Positions 1 through 7,920 of a stretch of DNA of 38,499 bases are shown here, in pieces. The notes beneath the pieces were generated by a model, which saw only the letters and a program-made list of their open reading frames with translations, was not told the origin of the DNA and searched no databases. The stretch is from Minisyncoccota bacterium (lineage in GTDB: Bacteria; Patescibacteriota; Minisyncoccia; Minisyncoccales; RBG-13-42-11), in assembly GCA_028712445.1 (NCBI GenBank), contig JAQTPY010000007.1:1-38499 (forward strand), given 5' to 3'. How positions within the stretch are numbered: position 1 is the stretch's first letter; each line of letters starts with the position of its first letter. The position numbers and the translations under genes are program-made.

Positions 1-3
1 AAA

Positions 4-720
4 ATGTTAAAAGATTTAATCGATCAATTTTTTTTAAATAGGGAAAGAGACAGAGATCAGCACCATTTCTATATAACTGATGCGGGCAAATGCCCGAGAG
101 CCATTTTTTTTAAATTCAAGAACGTTCCACGGGAAAAAATGACTCCGGCGGTCCTAAGAATGCTGGATCATGGCGATTACGTTCAAATGCACATTCTAAA
201 CTGTCTTTTCAGCTTGGGAATCGTTAGGGCTTCGGAAATCAAAATTCCTCCCCAGGAAGTTATTTCAGGAAGAGCAGATGCAATTGTGACCATAGAGAAT
301 GAGCTCTACGTAGTTGATTTCAAGAGCATGAACAGTTTTAAATTCAGCGGATTGATCAGTCCTCTTGAGGAAAATGTAAATCAGATTCAGCTCTATCTTC
401 ATTATTTCAAGATTCCAAAGGGAATACTCCTTTACGTGAATAAAGATACGCTGGCTTTAAAAGAGTTCTATGTTAATTATGATGAAGCGCGCGCAAAGAA
501 TCTTCTGGAATCTTTAAATAAATTAAAAGCAAAAATAGATAAAGACTGTTTACCCGAAAGAGTGCAGGATTATCCGGTAAATTTTCAGTGCAGGTTTTGT
601 CAGTTCAAAGATATCTGCCGTACGGCAGGCGGGGAAGAAATAGAGTGGCTGACTTTCAGAGAAAAAGTGGAAACTCTTCAGGAAAAGAAATTAGGGGAGG
701 ATAAAAGAGAAACTGCTTAA
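4..720 (+). CDS. Cas4/RecB-like PD-(D/E)XK nuclease with probable Fe-S cluster
   Basis: A 238-residue protein with the core of the PD-(D/E)XK nuclease fold. GRAD at 89-92 supplies a first acidic residue, VVDFKS at 103-108 gives the D105-x-K107 pair, and Q127-x3-Y131 matches the QxxxY motif of the RecB/AddB/Cas4 group. One N-terminal cysteine (C30) and three C-terminal ones (C196, C199, C205) have the spacing of the 4Fe-4S pocket that staples Cas4 and AddB nuclease domains. It would therefore cut or resect DNA, probably in repair. No cas genes or repeats are nearby, so a CRISPR role is unsupported. The ATG at base 4 is the first in frame, but the left edge hides any upstream start or ribosome binding site. 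Its last 30 bases overlap the convergent PEGA gene tail to tail. Confidence 0.75.
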   Translation: MLKDLIDQFFLNRERDRDQHHFYITDAGKCPRAIFFKFKNVPREKMTPAVLRMLDHGDYVQMHILNCLFSLGIVRASEIKIPPQEVISGRADAIVTIENELYVVDFKSMNSFKFSGLISPLEENVNQIQLYLHYFKIPKGILLYVNKDTLALKEFYVNYDEARAKNLLESLNKLKAKIDKDCLPERVQDYPVNFQCRFCQFKDICRTAGGEEIEWLTFREKVETLQEKKLGEDKRETA

Positions 721-1701
721 TTTATCTCCCTCAAAAACATATAGTTTATCATTCTCTTTATTAAAGAAAAGCTTTATCTCTTCAGCTGTGCTTTTTTTGG
801 TATCGAGCTGCATTAAGTTATAAATATTTATCCCGTTCCTATTGTCTACTTCAGTCACTTCTATATTATTATTACTGCGGAAAAGCAGATAGTCGTTATT
901 AAGCCAAAGGCAATCGTCAATCTTTTCAGAGAGTCTTAACAGAAAAAGTTTCTCACCATTCCTTTCCTGGGAGTTTTTATTGTTTTCTCCAGGAAACATG
1001 ATCCAGATTTCATGGTCTGAAAAATAAACAAGTTTTTTTAAATCAGGGGAGAGGGCGGATCCTTTAACCGGTTCAAAGAATTTTTCAAAAGATTGGCTTT
1101 CTTCGTTATAGACAGAAAGAATTCCATTTTCTTTTAAAATTTTGAGATTCCCCAAAGAATATTCTTCTTCCTTTTTTTCAACCGCAATTTCAGTATTGGA
1201 AGACAATTCTGTTTCAGCACCATTTTCCAAATTGTAGCTGAACCAAGCCGGACTCGACGGGGAAAATTTTCTGTAAATTAAGCTTTTTTGTTCAGGATCA
1301 ATCCGTCCTTCTTCAATATTTTGGACCAGGATAGTCGGCTGAAAATTTTTATCAAAAAGTACGATATTTTTTGCTTCTGTCACTTGTTTTTCTGTTATCT
1401 CTAAGTCTTTGATCCACGAATGGAAACCTTCTTTTTTTATTTCGATCCTATATTTTTTAGGCAAGAGGTTTTCAACCAAAACCGAACCAAAGAGAAAATC
1501 TGTTTTTTCTTTTAATTTTCCATCAATATATACCTCAGCCTGTCTGGGCCAAACCTTTAAAAAAAGCCCCCCTGTCCTGCTTATTCTTTTTGTTTCAAAG
1601 TCAAACCTGTACCCCTGCGTATAAAGAAGGGCCGTAGGGGCCATCAAGAAGAAGGTTGTCAGAAGGGTCAAAAAGAGGATTGTTCTTTTTCTTTTAGTCA
1701 T
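691..1701 (-). CDS. Membrane-anchored PEGA-domain protein with beta-propeller-like C-terminus
   Basis: A 336-residue protein with a basic N-terminus and one hydrophobic segment (about 8-28) that acts as an anchor or uncleaved signal. Residues 45-115 form a PEGA-type beta domain, with VYIDGK and LLPKKYRIEIKKEGF as its recognisable pieces. The rest contains several short beta-strand-like repeats reminiscent of TolB or WD-type propellers, which I cannot assign with certainty. PEGA domains occur in surface-layer and envelope proteins, so an extracytoplasmic structural or binding role is inferred. The gene diverges from mreB, and the two promoters overlap. The predicted transcript start lies only about 5 bases before the ATG. 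The 3' end overlaps the nuclease gene by 30 bases. Confidence 0.65.
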   Translation of the reverse strand: MTKRKRTILFLTLLTTFFLMAPTALLYTQGYRFDFETKRISRTGGLFLKVWPRQAEVYIDGKLKEKTDFLFGSVLVENLLPKKYRIEIKKEGFHSWIKDLEITEKQVTEAKNIVLFDKNFQPTILVQNIEEGRIDPEQKSLIYRKFSPSSPAWFSYNLENGAETELSSNTEIAVEKKEEEYSLGNLKILKENGILSVYNEESQSFEKFFEPVKGSALSPDLKKLVYFSDHEIWIMFPGENNKNSQERNGEKLFLLRLSEKIDDCLWLNNDYLLFRSNNNIEVTEVDNRNGINIYNLMQLDTKKSTAEEIKLFFNKENDKLYVFEGDKLSSFSFILP

Positions 1702-1712
1702 TCCAATAGTCT

Positions 1713-1741
1713 ATATTAGCTTCATTGAAAAAAATATTCAA
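1713..1741 (-). promoter_or_regulatory. Promoter of the PEGA gene
   Basis: Read on the minus strand, TTGAAT (1736-1741) is followed after 17 bases by TAATAT (1713-1718). The predicted start near 1706 leaves a leader of only about five bases before the ATG at 1701. Its -35 lies inside the spacer of the opposing mreB promoter. Confidence 0.6.
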
Positions 1742-1753
1742 TTAAGCTAAGAT
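1725..1753 (+). promoter_or_regulatory. Promoter of the first mreB
   Basis: TTGAAA (1725-1730), a 17-base spacer and TAAGAT (1748-1753). The predicted start near 1760 gives a leader of about 17 bases with no Shine-Dalgarno sequence before the ATG at 1777. Confidence 0.6.
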
Positions 1754-1776
1754 AAAGAAAGTTAGACATACCCACT

Positions 1777-2778
1777 ATGCGTAAAATTGGTATTGATTTG
1801 GGAACCTGCAATTCATTAGTTTTTATCCCTAAAAAGGGGGTCGTTTTGCGGGAGCCGTCAGTAGTTGCCGTTGATCTGGATGAAAATAAAATTCTGGCAG
1901 TAGGGGAAGCAGCCAAAGAAATGACCGGTAGAACTCCCGACACGATCAGGGTTTACAGGCCGCTAAAAGACGGAGTAATTGCAGACTTCAGAGTGACTCA
2001 GGCGATGATAAAATATTTTATTGATAAGGTCTCAGGCTTTTGGCGATTTATTAAACCAGAACTGATGATCGGTGTTCCTGCGGGAATCACTTCTACCGAA
2101 AGGAGGGCTGTAATTGAAGCTTCTATCAATGCCGGGGCAAAACAAGCTTATTTAGCCAAGGAGCCGATTTTGTCTGCAATCGGAGCTGGTATTCCTATTA
2201 ATTCCTGCTCCGGAAACATGATCGTTGATATCGGGGGAGGAACAGCTGAAGTGGCTGTAATTTCTTTAGGAGGAATTGTCACTTATCACTCTCTCAGAGT
2301 GGCTGGAGACAAGATGGACATAGCAATTTCAGATTATGCCAAAAAGAAATATAATTTGGCTATAGGCGAACAGACATCTGAAGAGATAAAAATGAAAATA
2401 GGCACTGCTTTACCGGAAAAAGAAGAGAAGGTGGTTGACGTTAAGGGGCGGGATTTGATTTCAGGACTTCCGCGGACGATTAAAATGTCTTCAAATGAAG
2501 TTGCTGAAGCTTTGTCTGACATTATCGCAGAAATAATTCATTCCATTAAAATCGTTCTAAGAGAAACTCCTCCCGAACTTTCAGCAGATATAATCGACAA
2601 GGGGATGGTGATCGCGGGCGGAGGAGCTCTTGTTGGAAATATTGCTGAGAGAATATCCCAAGAAACAGGCGTTCCTTGTTTTGTTGCCGAGGATCCTTTG
2701 CTTTGTGTGGCCAAGGGAACAGGGGCCATTCTTGAAAGCCTGGATGTTTATAAAAAAAGCATAATGTCGAAAAGATAA
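1777..2778 (+). CDS. mreB: MreB-family bacterial actin, paralogue 1 (no membrane helix)
   Basis: A 333-residue actin-fold ATPase that would polymerise to guide cell-wall growth or shape. The ATP-binding signatures are clear: phosphate loop 1 (IGIDLGTCNS, residues 4-13), phosphate loop 2 (DIGGGT, 151-156) and the adenosine motif (GMVIAGGGALVG, 276-287). Unlike the second copy and typical MreB, it starts directly at the first beta strand and has no amphipathic N-terminal helix for membrane binding. The loop normally reading EEPMAAAIGA is KEPILSAIGA, so the copies have diverged. It heads a tightly packed run and its stop codon overlaps the next start (TAATG). It could be an Mbl-type variant; the family call is firm, the specific role is not. 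Confidence 0.9.
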   Translation: MRKIGIDLGTCNSLVFIPKKGVVLREPSVVAVDLDENKILAVGEAAKEMTGRTPDTIRVYRPLKDGVIADFRVTQAMIKYFIDKVSGFWRFIKPELMIGVPAGITSTERRAVIEASINAGAKQAYLAKEPILSAIGAGIPINSCSGNMIVDIGGGTAEVAVISLGGIVTYHSLRVAGDKMDIAISDYAKKKYNLAIGEQTSEEIKMKIGTALPEKEEKVVDVKGRDLISGLPRTIKMSSNEVAEALSDIIAEIIHSIKIVLRETPPELSADIIDKGMVIAGGGALVGNIAERISQETGVPCFVAEDPLLCVAKGTGAILESLDVYKKSIMSKR

Positions 2779-3656
2779 TGATCATTGGTCATCAAAAGCA
2801 ATGGCGTTTTCTCGAGAAGTGCGCTAAAGAGGGAAGGTTTTCCCATGCTTATTTATTTTCAGGTGTCAGTCAGATCGGGAAAAAAAAGATTGCCTTGGAA
2901 TGGGTTTCTTTGCTTCTGGGACAAGACATTAAAAAGGGTCAGCTGCATCCGGACGCGATTTTTATTGAGCCTGAAGAAAAAGAGATTCAGATCGGACAGA
3001 TTAAAAATCTTATTTGGAATCTGTCTTTAAAACCTTATTCTGCTCCTTTGAAAACAGCGATAATTGATAGAGCTCATTCAATGAACAGGGAAGCCCAAAC
3101 ATCTCTTTTAAAAACTCTCGAGGAACCCAGAGGAAAGAGCGTGATAATTCTGTTAAGCGAAGAACCGGAATATCTTTTACCGACGATCGTTTCGAGAGTG
3201 GAAACAATAAAATTTTATCCTGTCAATGATAAGGAAATTAAACCCTATCTGAAGGAGAGGGGCTTATCTGAAAAGGATATCTTAGAAATATTGGGGATGG
3301 CATGCGGTAAACCCGGTTTAGCCATAGACTTGGCTTCCGATCCTCAAAAAATCCAAAGCTTTAATCAGAAAATATTGGATTTAAATAAAATCCTCGAGGG
3401 GAGTTTAGCGTCTCGCTTTCAATACGCTCAGTTTTTAGACGATAATCCTTCAGAGATAAAAGAAACTTTGAGTATCTGGCTTTCTTTTTTTCGAGGTATT
3501 CTGCTTTCTAAAATAGAAAAGAGAGAAGAATATTTAAAATATCCTGCTGAAAAATTAAAAAAGATATTAAAATCAATTGAAAACACGATATTATTAACCT
3601 CTACCACCAACATCAATTCGAGATTGGCTTTGGAGAATTTAATGTTAGAATTTTAA
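2778..3656 (+). CDS. holB: DNA polymerase III delta' subunit-like clamp-loader protein
   Basis: A 292-residue AAA+ clamp-loader protein of the HolB/DnaX group. Evidence includes the N-terminal IIGHQKQ segment, HAYLFSG (23-29) leading into a P-loop-like stretch, an IDRAHSMNREAQTSLLKTLEEP segment split over 96-117, and TIVSR (136-140) at the usual sensor position. The P-loop is degenerate (GVSQIGKK, 29-36), as expected for a non-hydrolysing delta' subunit. The four-cysteine zinc module normally found between the P-loop and Walker B of HolB and DnaX is absent, and the SRC motif reads SRV. The start overlaps the mreB stop by one base. The product would help load the sliding clamp with DnaX and HolA. 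Confidence 0.75.
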   Translation: MIIGHQKQWRFLEKCAKEGRFSHAYLFSGVSQIGKKKIALEWVSLLLGQDIKKGQLHPDAIFIEPEEKEIQIGQIKNLIWNLSLKPYSAPLKTAIIDRAHSMNREAQTSLLKTLEEPRGKSVIILLSEEPEYLLPTIVSRVETIKFYPVNDKEIKPYLKERGLSEKDILEILGMACGKPGLAIDLASDPQKIQSFNQKILDLNKILEGSLASRFQYAQFLDDNPSEIKETLSIWLSFFRGILLSKIEKREEYLKYPAEKLKKILKSIENTILLTSTTNINSRLALENLMLEF

Positions 3657-3663
3657 TTAATAT

Positions 3664-4218
3664 ATGTATAAAGAAATAATCAAAAAAATTCAACCCGAAC
3701 TAGACAAAGTTATAATGTTTTTAGAAAAAGAATTATCCAAAATCCGCACCGGCAGGGCCAATCCTTCCCTGGTTGAGGATTTGGTTGTTGATTGTTTCGG
3801 CCAGAAGTTTCCCTTAAAGCAATTGGCGGCGATTTCTGTTCCGGAATCAAAGCAGATTTTAATTCAGCCCTGGGATAAGTCTTATATTGAAGGAATTGTT
3901 TTTGCTTTAGGCAAGACCGGCGTCGGGGCAAGTCCGATAGTGGATAAGGATTCTATCAGAATAAATTTGCCTCCTATGACAGAAGATTATCGCAAAAGCT
4001 TACAGCGTCTGATCTCTGATAAACAGGAAGATGCAAGAAAAACGATCAGGCATTGGAGAGAAGAAGCTTGGGCGGAAATACAGGATAAGGCCAAGACAGG
4101 GGAAATCAGGGAAGACGACAAATTTCATGCCAAGGATGATCTCCAAAAGTTAGTAGATGATTTTAATGAAAAAATAGATAATTTGGGAGATAAGAAAAAA
4201 ACGGAAGTTGCTGAGTAG
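3664..4218 (+). CDS. frr: Ribosome recycling factor
   Basis: A 184-residue protein of normal family length that splits post-termination ribosomes together with EF-G. Diagnostic segments are LSKIRTGRANPSLVEDL (about 24-40), PLKQLAAISVPE, IQPWDKSYIEGI, and the C-terminal helix with DDLQKLVDDFNEKID. The two-domain layout, a three-helix bundle interrupted by a small beta domain, fits the whole length. It begins 7 bases after the holB stop, in an AT-rich stretch without a Shine-Dalgarno sequence, and is followed 15 bases later by rseP. In many bacteria uppS, cdsA and dxr lie between frr and rseP; here they are absent. Confidence 0.95.
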   Translation: MYKEIIKKIQPELDKVIMFLEKELSKIRTGRANPSLVEDLVVDCFGQKFPLKQLAAISVPESKQILIQPWDKSYIEGIVFALGKTGVGASPIVDKDSIRINLPPMTEDYRKSLQRLISDKQEDARKTIRHWREEAWAEIQDKAKTGEIREDDKFHAKDDLQKLVDDFNEKIDNLGDKKKTEVAE

Positions 4219-4233
4219 TTTTAATTTTATTTC

Positions 4234-5319
4234 ATGTTTTTCACTATTTTAATCGTTTTTTTAAGCATAATCAGTCTGTTGGTAATCCATGAATTTGGTC
4301 ATTTTATAGTTGCTAAAAGATTCGGGGTAAGGGTTGAAGAATTCGGCGTTGGTTATCCGCCCCGACTTTTTGGTAAAAAATTAGGGGGTACTCTCTACTC
4401 AGTCAATCTTCTTCCTTTTGGCGCTTTTGTCAGGGTTCCCGGGGAAATAGGTGAGGGGGGAAATCCGGGCAGTTTTTCAGGCAAACCTGTCTGGCAGAGA
4501 ATGTTGATAGTCGCGGCTGGAGCGCTGTCGTTTTGGATTGTCGCTTCAATCTTGTTAACCTTCACTTTTATGATAGGTGTCCCCCAGGCGATATCAGACG
4601 ATGAGGAAGGCCCCTTAATCGATCCTAGGGTGCAGATTGTGGCTTTAAATCCAGGCTCGCCGGCCAAAGATGCTGGTATCAGGATAGGAGATATAGTTCG
4701 CCAGATAAAGAGCAACGGGTCTTCTTTTGAAATTGAGAAAGTAAAAGAAGTCCAGGATTTAGCTGATATTCATCGCGGAAAAGAAATTACTTTGACCATT
4801 CAAAGAGGGTCTGAAATGTTAGATGTAAATCTAGTTCCCCGTGTTTCTCCGCCAATCGGAGAGGGAAGCATGGGAGTGGCCCTGGCTAGAACATCTTTGA
4901 AATCGTATTCTATCTGGCAAGCCCCAAAAGAAGCCTTATTAAGCACGGTTGATCTTACAAAACAGATTGTTTTGGGGTGGTATGGGGTTTTGGTTAGTCT
5001 GTTTTCCGGTCAGGGGGTGCCAAAGGGTGTTGAGTTTGTAGGAATAATCGGGATAGGATCTATGATGACCCAGGCTTTCCAGGTCGGAATAAGTTATTTC
5101 CTCCAGTACATAGCTTTAATTTCCCTTTATCTGGCAGTAATGAATATTCTTCCTATTCCCGCTTTAGACGGAGGCAAGATTATTTTCCTGGTGATCGAAA
5201 AATTAAAGGGCGGGCCGGTAAACAGAAAGGTTGAACAGGGGATTACGACCTTCTTCTTTATGTCTATGCTTGTTTTGATGGTTTGGGTTATGATAAAAGA
5301 TATAATAAGGATATTCTGA
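4234..5319 (+). CDS. rseP: RseP-family site-2 intramembrane zinc metalloprotease
   Basis: A 361-residue M50 protease that cuts membrane-embedded substrates such as anti-sigma factors or signal-peptide remnants. The zinc motif is HEFGH (19-23) in the first transmembrane helix, and the third ligand lies in NILPIPALDGGK near residue 315 (NxxPxPxLDG). A hydrophobic segment after residue 90 and two near the C-terminus complete the usual topology. Only one PDZ domain is visible (about 135-205, with NPGSPAKDAGIRIGDIV), against two in Escherichia coli RseP; single-PDZ forms are common in Gram-positive-type RasP. No sigma factor or anti-sigma gene is in the window. It ends one base before proS starts. 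Confidence 0.9.
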   Translation: MFFTILIVFLSIISLLVIHEFGHFIVAKRFGVRVEEFGVGYPPRLFGKKLGGTLYSVNLLPFGAFVRVPGEIGEGGNPGSFSGKPVWQRMLIVAAGALSFWIVASILLTFTFMIGVPQAISDDEEGPLIDPRVQIVALNPGSPAKDAGIRIGDIVRQIKSNGSSFEIEKVKEVQDLADIHRGKEITLTIQRGSEMLDVNLVPRVSPPIGEGSMGVALARTSLKSYSIWQAPKEALLSTVDLTKQIVLGWYGVLVSLFSGQGVPKGVEFVGIIGIGSMMTQAFQVGISYFLQYIALISLYLAVMNILPIPALDGGKIIFLVIEKLKGGPVNRKVEQGITTFFFMSMLVLMVWVMIKDIIRIF

Positions 5320-5320
5320 C

Positions 5321-6574
5321 ATGAGGCAATCTAATCTTTTCACAAAAACAAAAAAAGAGACGCCAAAAGGAGCAACTTTTATCAGCCATCAATTGTTATT
5401 GAGAGCAGGCTTTGTCTATCAGTTTGCATCTGGCATCTATGCTTTATTGCCTCTTGGATTTCGGGTTCTGCAAAATATAGAGAAAAATATAAGAGCTGAG
5501 TTCAATAAAATTGGCATCCAGGAATTAAGAATGTCTGTTTTACATCCGGCTGAACTTTGGAAAAAGACTGGCCGATGGGAAGCAGCTGGAAAAGAATTAT
5601 GGAAGACGAAAAGTAGAACAGGGGAAGATATGGCGTTAGCTATGACACATGAAGAGACTATATCCGCAATAGCGGCAGATATCCTGAGAAAAGAAAACGA
5701 GTTGCCTTTTATTGTTAATCAATTTTCTACAAAAGTAAGGGATGAAGAAAGGCCAAGGGGTGGTCTTCTTAGACTGAGAGAGTTCTTGATGCAAGACGCT
5801 TATTCTTTTGATAAAGACGAAAAGGGTCTTGATTCTAGTTTTGATAAAATGATAGGAGTCTACAAAAATATATTTGAAAAAATGGATATTCCGGCGATAG
5901 CCGTGAAAGCCTCTGCTGGTTTGATGGGGGGAGCGGATTCTTATGAATTTATGGTAGTTTCTTCTTCGGGTGAGGATGAAATAGTTTTTTGTTCAAAATG
6001 CGGTTTTGGCGCAAATGTAGAAATCTTTAAAAAGGGAGATGAGTGTCCAGAATGCAAAAATGCCACGGAAATTAAAAAATCAATCGAAGTGGGTCATGCT
6101 TTCAAGCTAGGAACTAAATACAGCAAAGCTATGAATATTATGTACGAAGACTCAAAAGGAGAAAAACATTATGTGCAGATGGGGTGCTATGGTATAGGGA
6201 TGGAAAGATTAATAGCTACAGCAGTCGAGATTAGTCACGATGAAAGGGGAATTATTTGGCCCAAGACAATAGCGCCTTTTAATGTTCATTTATTGTCTTT
6301 AAGGGGAGGGGAAAAAGCGGCCGATAAGTTATATCAAGATTTAGAAAAAGAAGGCATTGAGGTGTTTTATGACGATATGGAAGACAAATCAGCCGGTGAG
6401 AAGTTTGCTGATGCTGATTTGATAGGTATTCCTTTGAGAATTGTCGTTTCAGAAAGAACAATAAAGGAGGATTCTGTTGAAGTTAAAGAGAGAGATAAAA
6501 AAGAAACCAAGCTCATAAAGTTAAAAGAATTAATTGATTATTGCGTAAGCAACAAACTTGTTTATGTTAAGTAA
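5321..6574 (+). CDS. proS: Prolyl-tRNA synthetase, short form without editing domain
   Basis: A 417-residue class II synthetase that charges tRNA-Pro. Motif 1 lies around SGIYALLPLGFRVLQNIE. Motif 2 includes KVRDEERPRGGLLRLREFLMQDAY (split over about 135-158). Motif 3 is GCYGIGMERLIA. The C-terminal anticodon-binding domain follows (about 320-410). Between motifs 2 and 3 the usual bacterial editing insert (INS, roughly 180 residues) is missing. What remains is a short segment with two cysteine pairs (CSKC and CPEC) that precedes EVGHAFKLGTKYS. Short ProS without INS is known from alphaproteobacteria, where free-standing deacylases may proofread; none is seen here. It overlaps the second mreB by 11 bases. 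Confidence 0.93.
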   Translation: MRQSNLFTKTKKETPKGATFISHQLLLRAGFVYQFASGIYALLPLGFRVLQNIEKNIRAEFNKIGIQELRMSVLHPAELWKKTGRWEAAGKELWKTKSRTGEDMALAMTHEETISAIAADILRKENELPFIVNQFSTKVRDEERPRGGLLRLREFLMQDAYSFDKDEKGLDSSFDKMIGVYKNIFEKMDIPAIAVKASAGLMGGADSYEFMVVSSSGEDEIVFCSKCGFGANVEIFKKGDECPECKNATEIKKSIEVGHAFKLGTKYSKAMNIMYEDSKGEKHYVQMGCYGIGMERLIATAVEISHDERGIIWPKTIAPFNVHLLSLRGGEKAADKLYQDLEKEGIEVFYDDMEDKSAGEKFADADLIGIPLRIVVSERTIKEDSVEVKERDKKETKLIKLKELIDYCVSNKLVYVK

Positions 6575-7616
6575 GTTATTGTCTTACATTTCGCAGGACA
6601 TAGGGATTGATCTTGGAACCGCAAACTCTTTAGTTTATGTCAGGGGAAAGGGAATAGTCATCACTGAACCTTCAGTCGTGGCAGTGAATGTTAAAACTGG
6701 CCAGGTTTTAGCCATTGGTCAGGAAGCAAAGAAAATGGTGGGAAGAACTCCCGCTCATATTGTAGCTACCCGTCCGCTTGTTTCAGGCGTGGTTTCAGAT
6801 TTCGAGGTGACAGAGCAGATGTTAAGATACTTTATTGAGAAAGCTAATAAGAAAAAATTTCTTTTAAATCCCAGGCCGAGAGTGGTAGTTGGAATTCCCT
6901 GCGGAGTGACAGAAGTTGAAAAGAAAGCTGTTCATGATGCTGCCAAAAACGCTGGAGCCAGAGAAGTATATCTGGTTGAAGAGCCCATGGCTGCAGCTAT
7001 TGGCGCCAGGTTGCCTGTTCAGGAGGCCGGTGGAAATTTTGTTGTTGATATCGGAGGCGGGACAACAGAGGTCGCTGTAATATCTTTGGGAGGAATAGTT
7101 TTAGCCAAAAGCTTGAGAGTAGCCGGAGACAGGCTGAACGAAGATATTATTCAGTTTGCTCAAAATGAGTTCAAATTATTGATTGGAGAAAGGACAGCAG
7201 AGGCTTTAAAGATCGGAATTGGATCTGCTTATCCCTTGAAAGAAAAGAGGCAATTGCCCATGAGAGGAAGGAATCTGGTGACGGGGCTTCCTGAAGAAAT
7301 CATGGTTTCTGACGAAGATATCAGAAGAGCTTTGGAAAAATCAATCAAGCAAATAGTTTATGAAATTAAGACTGCTGTCGAAGAAACTCCGCCCGAACTT
7401 CTGGCTGATGTCATGGCTTCAGGAATTTACATGGCTGGGGGAGGCTCCCAGTTAAGGGGTTTGGATATTTTGATTCAGAAGGAAACGAAAATTCCGACAA
7501 AAATAATCGAGGATCCTATGACTGCGGTTGCCAGGGGCGCGGGAATGATTCTTGAAGATCTGGACAATCTTAAAGAGGTCTTGGTCGAGACTAAGGATTT
7601 GGAGCCGCCAAAGTAG
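6564..7616 (+). CDS. mreB: MreB bacterial actin, paralogue 2 (with membrane helix)
   Basis: A 350-residue MreB with phosphate loops IGIDLGTANS and DIGGGTTEVA and an adenosine motif around GIYMAGGGSQLRG. I place the start at the ATG at 6564, which gives MLSKLLSYISQDIGIDLG. A TTG two codons upstream is possible but less likely. The first 10 or so residues form a short amphipathic helix like the membrane-targeting helix of Gram-negative MreB, which the first paralogue lacks. The catalytic-loop signature VEEPMAAAIGA is canonical. The start lies inside the end of proS (11-base overlap), implying translational coupling. No mreC, mreD or rodA appears in the window. This copy is the better candidate for the main shape-determining filament. 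Confidence 0.93.
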   Translation: MLSKLLSYISQDIGIDLGTANSLVYVRGKGIVITEPSVVAVNVKTGQVLAIGQEAKKMVGRTPAHIVATRPLVSGVVSDFEVTEQMLRYFIEKANKKKFLLNPRPRVVVGIPCGVTEVEKKAVHDAAKNAGAREVYLVEEPMAAAIGARLPVQEAGGNFVVDIGGGTTEVAVISLGGIVLAKSLRVAGDRLNEDIIQFAQNEFKLLIGERTAEALKIGIGSAYPLKEKRQLPMRGRNLVTGLPEEIMVSDEDIRRALEKSIKQIVYEIKTAVEETPPELLADVMASGIYMAGGGSQLRGLDILIQKETKIPTKIIEDPMTAVARGAGMILEDLDNLKEVLVETKDLEPPK

Positions 7617-7629
7617 AAAGATAACCACT

Positions 7630-7920
7630 ATGATCTCAAAAAAAGAAGTAGAACATGTAGCCCAGCTTGCCCGCTTGGGGCTTTCAGATAATGAAATTAA
7701 GGAATACCAAAAGGAGCTTTCCCAGATTTTAGATTATATTGAAAAATTGGGAAAAGCGGATATTTCCGATGTAATCCCCACAAGTCATGCGCTGGAAATG
7801 AAAAATGTTTCAAGAAAAGACGAACCCGATCTTTCATCGGCCGAAACAGTAAAGAAACTTTTGGAAGCGGCTCCAGACTTGGAAGACAATTACATTAAAG
7901 TAAAATCAATTTTAAAGTAA
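7630..7920 (+). CDS. gatC: Asp-tRNA(Asn)/Glu-tRNA(Gln) amidotransferase subunit C
   Basis: A 96-residue GatC, the small subunit that wraps around GatA and GatB. Hallmarks are the N-terminal [19 protein letters not shown] segment and the central helix [16 protein letters not shown]. The extended tail contains DEPDLSS and ends in the NYIKV motif near the C-terminus. The frame is open further upstream inside mreB, but the family start fits the ATG at 7630, 13 bases after the mreB stop. Its stop overlaps the gatA start (TAATG). gatB is about 20 kb away in this window. Confidence 0.92.
   Translation: MISKKEVEHVAQLARLGLSDNEIKEYQKELSQILDYIEKLGKADISDVIPTSHALEMKNVSRKDEPDLSSAETVKKLLEAAPDLEDNYIKVKSILK

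Noticed and set aside
7552-7629. Longer GatC starting inside mreB
   Set aside because: The extra 26 residues have no GatC similarity and lie out of frame within mreB; the ATG at 7630 fits the family.
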